Shown here: positions 26,057 to 33,462 of the stretch, in pieces
Layout: each line of letters begins with the position of its first letter
Numbering within the stretch: position 1 is the stretch's first letter
DNA from: JBBQNJ01 sp038329845
GTDB lineage: Bacteria > Planctomycetota > Phycisphaerae > Tepidisphaerales > Tepidisphaeraceae
DNA: 64,000 nt
Assembly: GCA_038329845.1 (NCBI GenBank)
Contig: JBBQNJ010000008.1
Span: 1 to 64,000, forward strand
Direction: 5' to 3'
The notes under the pieces: model-generated
Databases searched by the model: none
Seen by the model: the letters and a program-made list of their open reading frames with translations, nothing else
Told to the model about the DNA's origin: nothing
Translations under genes and position numbers: made by a program

Positions 26057-27043
26057 ATGGCGGGGTTGAGCGACTTGCTGTTGCGGACGTTGGGAGTGGC
26101 GAGTTGCGCCCCGAGCGATATTCCGCTGCGCATCGGTCTGCCGAATGATCAAAAGCAGCGCCTCGCCGGCATCCGGCTGATCTTGGGCCACTCCAGCGGC
26201 CCCGCCGGATCGACCGAGGCCCAAGGGTTTCTCGAATCGTGTGCCGAACGCGGGATCGACGCGGCGCGGCTAATCGTCGCGGAGCAGACCGATCAGATAC
26301 TCTGGGCCGTTCTTCCGGTCAGCAATCCCGGTCGCACGGCACTATTGATCGCACCGGGGATCCGTCCGGAGAATTTGATCCAGCGTCGCGCCGCCGTCGC
26401 CACGGTCCAGGCCGCCTTGGATATCCAGCGCCTCGCCGGTGCCCAACTGGCGCAGATTCTCGTCGATCCGCACGACTCCGACGCCATCGCCCTCTATTGC
26501 GACGGCTGCGGGCTGACCCGGCTGGCCGAATTGTTTTACCTGCGCATGAAGGTCCGGCGGCTGCCCAATCCCGGACCCGCCGAGTCCGCGATGCGCTGGC
26601 ATACCTACTCGCCCGACCGTCACGAACTGTTCAAGAACGCCCTTCTGGCCAGCTATGAAAATACGCTGGACTGCCCGGGTCTGGGCGGCCGGCGCGACAT
26701 GGACGATGTGATCATCGGCCACCGCGCCACCGGCGATCACGACCCGGAACTTTGGTTCGTCGTCACTCACGGCGACGACCCAACGCCCGCCGGGATACTG
26801 CTGCTGGCGCCGATGAGCAAACACGATTCGATGGAGTTGATCTACCTGGGCCTAAGCCCGGCGTTTCGCGGACGGAGGATCGGCGCTGCGCTGATGCGCC
26901 GGGCCATGCTCGCCACGCAGGAACGGTCTCTGGCCCGCCTGTGCCTGGCCGTCGATTCGCTGAACATCCCGGCGCTCAAGCTCTACTACCGCCACGGCAT
27001 GGAGCGTGTCGGCAGCCGCGTGGCATTGATCCGCCCGCTGTGA
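26057..27043 (+). CDS. GNAT-family N-acetyltransferase (tandem-type)
   Basis: A 328-residue protein whose C-terminal ~110 residues are a typical GNAT acetyl-CoA-binding domain: MELIYLGLSPAFRGRRIGAALMRRAML (motif A with the R-x-x-R-x-G/A loop) and LAVDSLNIPALKLYYRHGM (motif B). The N-terminal half resembles a degenerate second GNAT domain (LIAPGIRPENLIQRRAAVATVQAALD...LYCDGCGLTRLAELFYLRM), giving a tandem arrangement like mycothiol synthase. The acetyl acceptor is unknown. The start is preceded by TATTCT, 9 bases upstream, and no ribosome-binding site. The next gene, ribE, begins about 80 bases downstream. Confidence 0.72.
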   Translation: MAGLSDLLLRTLGVASCAPSDIPLRIGLPNDQKQRLAGIRLILGHSSGPAGSTEAQGFLESCAERGIDAARLIVAEQTDQILWAVLPVSNPGRTALLIAPGIRPENLIQRRAAVATVQAALDIQRLAGAQLAQILVDPHDSDAIALYCDGCGLTRLAELFYLRMKVRRLPNPGPAESAMRWHTYSPDRHELFKNALLASYENTLDCPGLGGRRDMDDVIIGHRATGDHDPELWFVVTHGDDPTPAGILLLAPMSKHDSMELIYLGLSPAFRGRRIGAALMRRAMLATQERSLARLCLAVDSLNIPALKLYYRHGMERVGSRVALIRPL

Positions 27044-27124
27044 TCGCGCATGTCCCCAGCCAAGAGCGGCTGGGCCACAACTCTAGATTGGCATCCCGGC
27101 GGCGAAACGCTTACCTTAGGGGAC

Positions 27125-27733
27125 ATGTTTACAGGGATCGTCGAACGGATGCTCAAGGTGTCGGCGGTGGCGGAAAATCCGATGTTCCGCCGGCTGACAT
27201 TCACCGCGCCGCAAGCGTGGTCCGACTGCAAGCACGGCGACTCGATCGCGTTCAACGGCGTGTGCCTTACCGTCGCCGAGATCACCCAGCGCGACGGGGC
27301 GATGTTGCTGGGGTTCGACGTGATCAAGGAGACGCTGGAAAAGACGAACCTGGGGCTGCTGACCTCGGGAGATGCGGTGAATGTCGAGCGGTCGCTGCGG
27401 GCGGGGGACCGAATGGACGGCCATTTCGTCCAAGGGCACGTGGATGGAACCGCGACGATGATCGAACAGGTCAGCAACGACCAGGAATGGCGGCTGGTGA
27501 TCCAGGCCCCGGATGCGTTGGCCAAATACATCGTTCCCAAGGGATCGGTCTCGATCGACGGGGTGAGTCTCACCGTCGCCGAAGTGCGCGGGACCGTTTT
27601 CGAGGTGGCATTGATCCCCACGACGTTGCAACTGACGACCCTGGGCAGCCGCCCGACCGGCTGGCCGTTCAACCTCGAGACGGACATCCTCAGCAAGACG
27701 ATCGTTCGATATCTAGAACTGCGTGGGATTTAG
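27125..27733 (+). CDS. ribE: Riboflavin synthase alpha chain
   Basis: Converts two 6,7-dimethyl-8-ribityllumazine molecules into riboflavin and a pyrimidinedione, the last step of riboflavin synthesis. The 202-residue protein has the two tandem lumazine-binding domains: MFTGIVERMLKVSAVAE...GDSIAFNGVCLTVAEI (domain 1) and MDGHFVQGHVDGTATMIEQ...KGSVSIDGVSLTVAEVRG (domain 2), with conserved MFTGI and GHFVQGHVD. ATG 27125 is the family start and follows an AGGGGA purine run. No other rib genes are adjacent. Confidence 0.95.
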   Translation: MFTGIVERMLKVSAVAENPMFRRLTFTAPQAWSDCKHGDSIAFNGVCLTVAEITQRDGAMLLGFDVIKETLEKTNLGLLTSGDAVNVERSLRAGDRMDGHFVQGHVDGTATMIEQVSNDQEWRLVIQAPDALAKYIVPKGSVSIDGVSLTVAEVRGTVFEVALIPTTLQLTTLGSRPTGWPFNLETDILSKTIVRYLELRGI

Positions 27734-27752
27734 CTCTCCGGCGAAATTGACG

Positions 27753-28991
27753 ATGATTCGACTTTTCTCATTGATCGCCGCGGTGTCGGGGCTGTGCGTC
27801 GCCTCGGCGGCGTTCGGGCAGGCCGTCGCCGGCGTAGCGCCGGATCGATGGATGTTGACGGGCGCCGATATGGTGTCGCGACCGGTCGCCGCGGTGGGAC
27901 TGGACGCCCGCGGCGTGCTGCTGGGTGGAGCGGATGGTTCATCCACCGAGCGGATCGCGTGGGACCAGGTGCTTTCCCTCGAGCGGACCGCGCCGGGGCG
28001 ATCGCCCAAAAGCGTTTGGGCGCTTCTTCTGCGCGACAACGAACAGATTGCCGGAGAGCCGCTGGAGCTGAACGGGCAAACCTTCCGCTGGCAGAACGCC
28101 TTGATCGGCGAGCTGCCGATCAGTCCACGCCGAATCGCCGCGATCGTTCGATCGGGAATGCCGGCACCGGATGTTGATCTTCATCGCGGCGACGACCTCG
28201 TGACGCTCACCAATGGCGACACCGTTGCCGGCATCGTGGTTGGTCTGACGCCGGAAATGGTCCTGGTGCAGCGCGGCGATGCGACGGTGAAGCCGGCGAT
28301 GGAAACGGTGCGGTCGATCCTCTTCGCCACGGCCCCGGGCAGCACTACCGCCGCCGTCGAAGGGCGCGCGTTTCGGGTGGGTTTGACCGATGGATCATCG
28401 CTGCGGGCCGAGTCTTTGAAGTGGTCCGGTCAGACGATGCGGCTGACGTTGCCCGGCGGTGAGGGCTACGATCTGGACATCAGCGCCGTCGAGCAGATCG
28501 AGCAACTCAACGGTCCGGTCTTGTGGCTCTCGAGTCGTGTGCCCGCCGAGAGCGTACAGACGCCGTGGTTTTCGTCGATCGCCTGGCCGGCCAAGGTGGA
28601 TCGCAGCGTCAGCGGGCGGGCGATCCGCGCTGATGGCCGAACCGTGCGGCACGGGATCGGGGTACACGCTTATTCGCGCCTGAGCTGGAACATCGAACCG
28701 GGCTGGAAGGCGTTCGGGACGCAATACGCGGTTGAGGATCGAAGCCTGGCGCTGGCCGATATGACCGTGCGGATCAAGCTGGATGGCAAAGTTGTCCATG
28801 AGCAGGCGCACGTGAAGGCCGACGGGGTTTATCCCCCGGTCGTGGTCCGGCTGGACGGGGCTACGAAGTTGACGTTGGAAGTGGATTACGGCCAAGGCAA
28901 TGACACGCAGGACAGGCTGAACTGGATCGCCCCGGCGCTGCTGCGGAAAATGCCGGCATCAAGCCCGGCCACGCGCCCGACGACGCGGTAG
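27753..28991 (+). CDS. Secreted NPCBM-domain protein
   Basis: An exported 412-residue protein with a signal peptide (MIRLFSLIAAVSGLCVASAAFGQA). The C-terminal ~130 residues form an NPCBM (novel putative carbohydrate-binding module) domain: YSRLSWNIEPGWKAFGTQYAVEDRSL, ADMTVRIKLDGKVVHEQ and LTLEVDYGQGNDTQDRLNWIAPALL. The middle contains repeated short beta-type modules (LVTLTNGDTVAGIVVGLTPEMVLVQRG..., FRVGLTDGSSLRAESLKWSGQTMRLTLPGG) resembling those seen in planctomycetal secreted proteins. It probably binds polysaccharide outside the cytoplasm. It lies 19 bases after ribE. Confidence 0.8.
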   Translation: MIRLFSLIAAVSGLCVASAAFGQAVAGVAPDRWMLTGADMVSRPVAAVGLDARGVLLGGADGSSTERIAWDQVLSLERTAPGRSPKSVWALLLRDNEQIAGEPLELNGQTFRWQNALIGELPISPRRIAAIVRSGMPAPDVDLHRGDDLVTLTNGDTVAGIVVGLTPEMVLVQRGDATVKPAMETVRSILFATAPGSTTAAVEGRAFRVGLTDGSSLRAESLKWSGQTMRLTLPGGEGYDLDISAVEQIEQLNGPVLWLSSRVPAESVQTPWFSSIAWPAKVDRSVSGRAIRADGRTVRHGIGVHAYSRLSWNIEPGWKAFGTQYAVEDRSLALADMTVRIKLDGKVVHEQAHVKADGVYPPVVVRLDGATKLTLEVDYGQGNDTQDRLNWIAPALLRKMPASSPATRPTTR

Positions 28992-29049
28992 AGAATGGAC
29001 TGCTCGCGGCCCATTGCGCGATAGAGAATGGGCTGCTCGCGGCCCACTG
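28984..29049. repeat. 33-bp tandem duplication across a gene end
   Basis: Two near-identical 33-base units (28984-29016 and 29017-29049), each containing TAGAGAATGG...CTGCTCGCGGCCCA, span the stop codon of the NPCBM gene and reach the ribosome-binding site of the next gene. They differ at only a few positions. This is probably replication slippage; the second unit moves the next gene's start away from the upstream stop. Confidence 0.7.
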
Positions 29050-29061
29050 GAGGAAGCATTG

Positions 29062-30144
29062 ATGCCATGGATTCGATGGATGTTCGCCGCCGCGGTCGTA
29101 GTGATGGCGCTGGCGGCGGGGTCGTGTACGCAGGACAAGCCGCCGGTGAAAGCCGATGCCGCGCTGTCCGAGGGCGGCGCATCGCCGGTTTCGGCGAATC
29201 CGTCCGCCGACACCCTGGCCCCACCGGAAGGGGCGCAGTTCACGATCTTTTGTCGCCAGTATCGCGGCCCGGATCACGTCGCCGCGGCGATGCGGGCCAA
29301 GCGCCAACTGATCGAGCATACCGGTTCCAATCAGTGGCATGTGATGCACGATGAAGGCCAGAGCACCTTGTATTTCGGGTACTACACCACGGTGGACCGC
29401 TCGGTGCCGGACGGCCACCGCGCCCAGGTCGATCGCGCGAAAATCCAGGCGATGACGGACACCGCCGGAGACCGCCCGTTCAGCCAGTGCGTGCTGGTTC
29501 CGGTCGATGCCCCCGATCCCACCGCCCCGCCGGAATGGGACCTGCGAAACGCGCCGCCCGAGGGCTATTGGTCGCTCGAGATCGCGGCCTACAAGGACAG
29601 CCCGCTTCGCAAACAGGCGGCGGTCGATGCCGTCCGCGAAGCAAGGAAGATGGGAATCCAGGCTTTCTACTTCCACGGCCCGACCGTCTCGTCGGTCTGC
29701 ATCGGTGTGTGGCCGCGTGACGCGGTGAAAGAACAGTCCAGCGACTCCGGCCGCGCCCGCGACCCTCAGCAGCCGATCTGGGTTCTCAATCGTCCGCTTC
29801 CCGAAGGACTTCCCAACGAGGTTCGGGACAAGGATGGTCATCGCGTGCGGGCCTTGACCCCGCGGCTGGAGCCGCTCGATCCGAAGATGCTCGCCACAAT
29901 CCGCGAGTATCCGTATCACAGCACCAACGGCGAGCAGGACCGTCAGTGGATCAACGACCCGAAGAGGGGTGAAAAGGTAATGGTGCGCGTCCCGGCGGGG
30001 GTGGTGGTCATCCCGCGATCCGGGGACATGGCCACGCTCGACGGGCACGGCGCGCCGTCCGACCCGGCACCGCTGCTGATCAACCCGCTGGGCATCTCCC
30101 CACCCGAGCGAGGACGCGATCGGCTCCGCGCGTTCGACCGCTGA
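29062..30144 (+). CDS. Lipoprotein with two SPOR-like segments
   Basis: A 360-residue lipoprotein: hydrophobic signal (about 7-20) and lipobox LAAGSC, lipidated Cys at 22. Two internal segments have SPOR-like strand-helix-strand order: FTIFCRQYRGPDHVAAAMRAKRQL...HVMHDEGQSTLYFGYY and YWSLEIAAYKDSPLRKQAAVDAVREARKMGIQAFYFHGP...VCIGVW. SPOR domains bind denuded peptidoglycan, so a septal or cell-wall role is possible, but the match is by eye only. The C-terminus (EKVMVRVPAGVVVIPRSG) is conserved-looking. GGAGGAAG lies before the ATG. It precedes rdgB by 16 bases. Confidence 0.68.
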   Translation: MPWIRWMFAAAVVVMALAAGSCTQDKPPVKADAALSEGGASPVSANPSADTLAPPEGAQFTIFCRQYRGPDHVAAAMRAKRQLIEHTGSNQWHVMHDEGQSTLYFGYYTTVDRSVPDGHRAQVDRAKIQAMTDTAGDRPFSQCVLVPVDAPDPTAPPEWDLRNAPPEGYWSLEIAAYKDSPLRKQAAVDAVREARKMGIQAFYFHGPTVSSVCIGVWPRDAVKEQSSDSGRARDPQQPIWVLNRPLPEGLPNEVRDKDGHRVRALTPRLEPLDPKMLATIREYPYHSTNGEQDRQWINDPKRGEKVMVRVPAGVVVIPRSGDMATLDGHGAPSDPAPLLINPLGISPPERGRDRLRAFDR

Positions 30145-30160
30145 GCGCCGCCAACCGCAG

Positions 30161-30787
30161 ATGCAACCGACCATGCAAGTTCTGATCGCCACCGGCAACC
30201 CCGGGAAAATCCGTGAGTTTCGTCAAATGCTCGGCGAAGATCGCTTCCAGTGGAGTGACCTGTCCCAGCATCCTCCGGCCGCGCCTGTCGCCGAAACCGG
30301 CGACACGTTTCGCGCCAACGCCTGCCTGAAGGCCTCGGCCTACGCCCGGATGTTTGCGACCTGGGCCTTGGCCGATGACTCGGGCCTCGAGGTCGATGCG
30401 CTGGACGGACGGCCCGGCGTGATGAGCGCCCGCTGGGCCATGATCCACGGTGCCGGGGATGGCGACGCCGACAACAACGCGCTGCTGCTACGCCAGCTCG
30501 CCGACGTTGCCGAGGAACGCCGGGGGGCGCGATTCGTGTGTGTCCTGGCGCTGGCCGATCCGCTCGGACGGATCGCCTTGACCGCGATGGACAAAATCGA
30601 GGGCCGCCTGCTGCGCGTCCCCCGCGGAAGCAACGGCTTCGGGTACGATCCACTCTTCCTCGTGCCCGAAATCGACAAGACGACCGCCGAACTGGACCTC
30701 GCCGCCAAGCACGCCATCAGCCATCGCGGCAAGGCCCTGGTGCGAATGCGCGACCTGATGGCGAGGTTGCGAATCGGCCAACCCTGA
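30161..30787 (+). CDS. rdgB: XTP/dITP diphosphatase (HAM1/RdgB)
   Basis: Hydrolyses non-canonical purine nucleoside triphosphates (XTP, dITP, ITP) to monophosphates, keeping them out of nucleic acids. Family motifs are present in order: ATGNPGKIREFRQML, AETGDTFRANACLKASAYA, LADDSGLEVDALDGRPGVMSARWA, GSNGFGYDPLFLVPE and HAISHRGKALVRMRDL. The length (208) is typical. ATG 30173 (MQVLIATGN) is an alternative start that matches the family N-terminus slightly better. It lies in a plus-strand run with metG downstream. Confidence 0.93.
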   Translation: MQPTMQVLIATGNPGKIREFRQMLGEDRFQWSDLSQHPPAAPVAETGDTFRANACLKASAYARMFATWALADDSGLEVDALDGRPGVMSARWAMIHGAGDGDADNNALLLRQLADVAEERRGARFVCVLALADPLGRIALTAMDKIEGRLLRVPRGSNGFGYDPLFLVPEIDKTTAELDLAAKHAISHRGKALVRMRDLMARLRIGQP

Positions 30788-30853
30788 AACCCGCCGCGCG
30801 CCGCCGCGCATCGCCCGCGCCTCTCGGGTATTCTGTCTCGCGGATGATCCACC

Positions 30854-32410
30854 ATGAGTGAAAAGACCCGCTTCTACATCACCACCCCGATCTACTATCC
30901 CAACGGCGAGCCGCACCTCGGCCACACCTACACCACCCTCGCGGCCGATACGGTGGCGCGATTCCATCGCATGCGCGGGGACGAGACCTGGTTCCTCACC
31001 GGCACCGACGAACACGGCGTGAAGATGGTGAAAACCGCCGCGGAACTGGGGATCTCACCGCGCGAGTTGGCCGACCGCAACGTCGCGGTCTTCCAACGGC
31101 TCTGGAGCGAACTGCACATCACCCATGACGATTTTCTTCGCACCAGCTCTGATCGCCACAAGGCGTCGGTCCGCGCGATCGTCGAGAAGATGGTCGAGGC
31201 GGGCGATCTGTACCTCGGCGGTTACGAAGGCTGGTATGACGAAGGACAGGAGGAATTCGTCACCGAAACGGAGGCCAAGACCCGCGACTTCAAGGCATTC
31301 AACGGCAAGCCGCTGGTGCGTTACAAGGAGCCGACCTACTTTTTCCGCCTGAGCAAATACGCCCCGAAGGTCTTGGAGTACATCCAGGCGAACCCGTCGT
31401 TCGTGCAGCCGGAGAGCCGGCGCAACGAGGTAATCAGCAAGCTGCGGGCCGGGGTCGAGGACTTGTCGATCAGCCGCGCCACGCTCAAGTGGGGGATCGA
31501 ACTGCCGAACGATCCGGAGCATGTGGTCTACGTCTGGATCGACGCGTTGAGCAACTACATCAGCGCATTGGGCTACGGAACAGTCGATGATGCGCTCTAC
31601 CGAAAATTCTGGCCCGTCGCGGTCCACTTGATCGGCAAGGAGATTCTCTGGTTCCACGCGGTCTACTGGCCGGCGATGCTGATGAGCATCGGTGCCCCCC
31701 TGCCGCGGCAGGTCTTCGCCCACGGCTGGTGGACGGCCAACGGGCGGAAGATGAGCAAGTCCGAGGGGAACTTCATCGACATCGAGAAATTGCGATCGCT
31801 CATCGCAGCGCACGGGCTGGATGCGCTGCGGTTCTACCTGCTTCGCACCGCCCCGTTCGGATCGGACCTGGACTTTTCGGACGCCGATTTCGTCAAGACC
31901 TTCAATGAACTGGCCAACGTGGTGGGCAATTGCCTGAACCGCACGCTGAAAATGATCAACCGCTATCGACAGGGAGTGCTGCCCGCCGCCGCGACAGGAG
32001 CCGATCTCGAGCCGATCGACCGCGACTTGATCGCTCGGGCCGAGGCGCTGTCGGGGGTGGTCGATCAGGCATACCAGGCGATGGATATTCAGCAGGCGGT
32101 GCTGGCCCCGATCGAGCTGGCGCGATCGACCAACGGATACATCGACGCGACCGCGCCGTTCTCCCTGGCCAAAAATCCTTCTAAGGCCGCGCGACTGGAC
32201 ACGGTGCTGAACCTGTCGGCGACGGCAATCGCCCGCGCCTTGATCGCCCTGCTGGCGGTTCTGCCCGAAAAGGCCGCCGCCGGTCTGGGCCAGCTCGGCA
32301 TCGACCCCGCGGGCCGAACGTTCGCCGACCTGATGAGCAGCCCGTTCTCCCCAGGCGGCAAATTGGGTGAAGGCATCCCCCTGTTTCCTAAAATTGACCC
32401 GGTCAGCTGA
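30854..32410 (+). CDS. metG: Methionyl-tRNA synthetase
   Basis: A class I aminoacyl-tRNA synthetase that charges tRNA-Met. The 518-residue protein has FYITTPIYYPNGEPHLGHTYT with the HIGH-type motif PHLGH, FLTGTDEHG, VYVWIDALSNYISALG and the KMSKS motif at about residues 299-303 (GRKMSKSEGNFID). No Cys-rich zinc knuckle is visible in the connective domain and there is no C-terminal EMAP/Trbp111 tRNA-binding extension, so it is the short zinc-free type. The anticodon-binding helical domain follows KMSKS. GTATTCT about 20 bases upstream may be a -10 element. Confidence 0.95.
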   Translation: MSEKTRFYITTPIYYPNGEPHLGHTYTTLAADTVARFHRMRGDETWFLTGTDEHGVKMVKTAAELGISPRELADRNVAVFQRLWSELHITHDDFLRTSSDRHKASVRAIVEKMVEAGDLYLGGYEGWYDEGQEEFVTETEAKTRDFKAFNGKPLVRYKEPTYFFRLSKYAPKVLEYIQANPSFVQPESRRNEVISKLRAGVEDLSISRATLKWGIELPNDPEHVVYVWIDALSNYISALGYGTVDDALYRKFWPVAVHLIGKEILWFHAVYWPAMLMSIGAPLPRQVFAHGWWTANGRKMSKSEGNFIDIEKLRSLIAAHGLDALRFYLLRTAPFGSDLDFSDADFVKTFNELANVVGNCLNRTLKMINRYRQGVLPAAATGADLEPIDRDLIARAEALSGVVDQAYQAMDIQQAVLAPIELARSTNGYIDATAPFSLAKNPSKAARLDTVLNLSATAIARALIALLAVLPEKAAAGLGQLGIDPAGRTFADLMSSPFSPGGKLGEGIPLFPKIDPVS

Positions 32411-32451
32411 TCGTTCCGCATTGCACGTTCTCGTTTCAACCGCGGCTCCCC

Positions 32452-32577
32452 CGCCGCGCGCCGCGTCGAGGCCGGCGGTGGTCTCCCGTCGCGCCCCCGT
32501 CGAGAACGACGGCGTTCCGCGCCGCGCGCCGCGTCGAGGGTGGCGGTAGTCCTCCGTAGAGAACGACGGCGTTCGCC
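32452..32577. repeat. Imperfect tandem repeat, ~68 bp period
   Basis: Two units start at 32452 and 32520 with CGCCGCGCGCCGCGTCGAGG and both end with GAGAACGACGGCGTTC. The second lacks about ten bases in the middle. The repeat lies in the metG-kdsB spacer just upstream of the kdsB promoter. It is GC-rich and non-coding; it may be slippage-derived or the scar of a small dispersed element. Confidence 0.6.
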
Positions 32578-32605
32578 CGCGGCGCGCCGTGAAAATCGGC
32601 GCGAT

Positions 32606-32635
32606 TTGACAGGGCCGTCCGGTCGCTTGTATTGT
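32606..32635 (+). promoter_or_regulatory. Sigma70-type promoter of kdsB-pyrG
   Basis: TTGACA at 32606-32611 is a perfect -35 and TATTGT at 32630-32635 is a fair -10, separated by 18 bases. Transcription would start near 32642, leaving a leader of about 47 bases before the TTG start of kdsB. This is one of the best promoter matches in the window. Confidence 0.6.
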
Positions 32636-32688
32636 CGCCACGCGGTTTGATCTGGGCCTGTGGGTCACGTAAAAATCGAGGTCTGGCA

Positions 32689-33462
32689 TTGGCTGCGACG
32701 GTCGTCATTCCCGCCCGCTTGGGGTCCACCCGGTTCCCCGCCAAGATTCTCGCCGCTCAGACCGGTCGGCCGCTGGTGCAGCACGTCGTGGATCAGGTGC
32801 GCAAATGCCGCCGCGTCCGCGAGATTCTCGTCGCGGCCGATGATGTCCGCATCGTCGAGGCGCTGGCGAAGTTCAACACGCCGGTGGTGATGACATCCGC
32901 GTCGCATCCATCGGGGACCGATCGGATCGCCGAGGTGGCCGCCGGGCTGAGCGACGCGATCGTGGTCAACGTGCAAGGCGATGAGCCGGAGATCGAGCCG
33001 GAGACGATCGACGGACTGATCGAGTGCCTGGAACAATGCGACGCCGAGATGGCCACTTGCGCCACACCGTTTCCCGCGGGAGCCGATCCGGCGGACCCCA
33101 ATTTGGTGAAGGTGGCGATCGGGTTAGATGATCGGGCTCTCTACTTTTCCCGATCGCCCATCCCCTATCGCCGGGACGCGACCGGATCGAATCCGCCGGC
33201 GTATCATCTGCATCTGGGGATTTACGCCTATCGGCGAGAGTTTTTGCTTCGCATGGCCTCCTGGGTGCCCACGCCGTGCGAGCAGTCGGAAAAGCTCGAG
33301 CAGTTGCGTGCCCTGGAGCACGGCTGTTCGATCCGGATCAAGCGGGTGTTGCGCGCCGCTCACGGGATCGACACCCCCGGGCAATATCGCGAGTTTGTCG
33401 AACGATGGAGCAGTGGACGCACGCGGCTGATCGCGGCCGCGTGCGATCCCCAAACGCCATGA
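32689..33462 (+). CDS. kdsB: 3-deoxy-manno-octulosonate cytidylyltransferase
   Basis: Activates Kdo with CTP to CMP-Kdo for LPS inner-core synthesis. The 257-residue protein has VVIPARLGSTRFPAKIL, GRPLVQHVVDQV, SGTDRIAEVA, VVNVQGDEPEIEPETID, CATPF, YFSRSPIPYRRD and HLGIYAYRREFLLR, all typical of KdsB. I chose TTG 32689 because GAGGT lies 6 bases upstream and the family N-terminus begins there; the open frame extends to 32632. The stop overlaps the pyrG start by 4 bases (ATGA). That pairing fits, because PyrG makes the CTP that KdsB uses. It is direct evidence for a Kdo-containing envelope. Confidence 0.93.
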   Translation: MAATVVIPARLGSTRFPAKILAAQTGRPLVQHVVDQVRKCRRVREILVAADDVRIVEALAKFNTPVVMTSASHPSGTDRIAEVAAGLSDAIVVNVQGDEPEIEPETIDGLIECLEQCDAEMATCATPFPAGADPADPNLVKVAIGLDDRALYFSRSPIPYRRDATGSNPPAYHLHLGIYAYRREFLLRMASWVPTPCEQSEKLEQLRALEHGCSIRIKRVLRAAHGIDTPGQYREFVERWSSGRTRLIAAACDPQTP

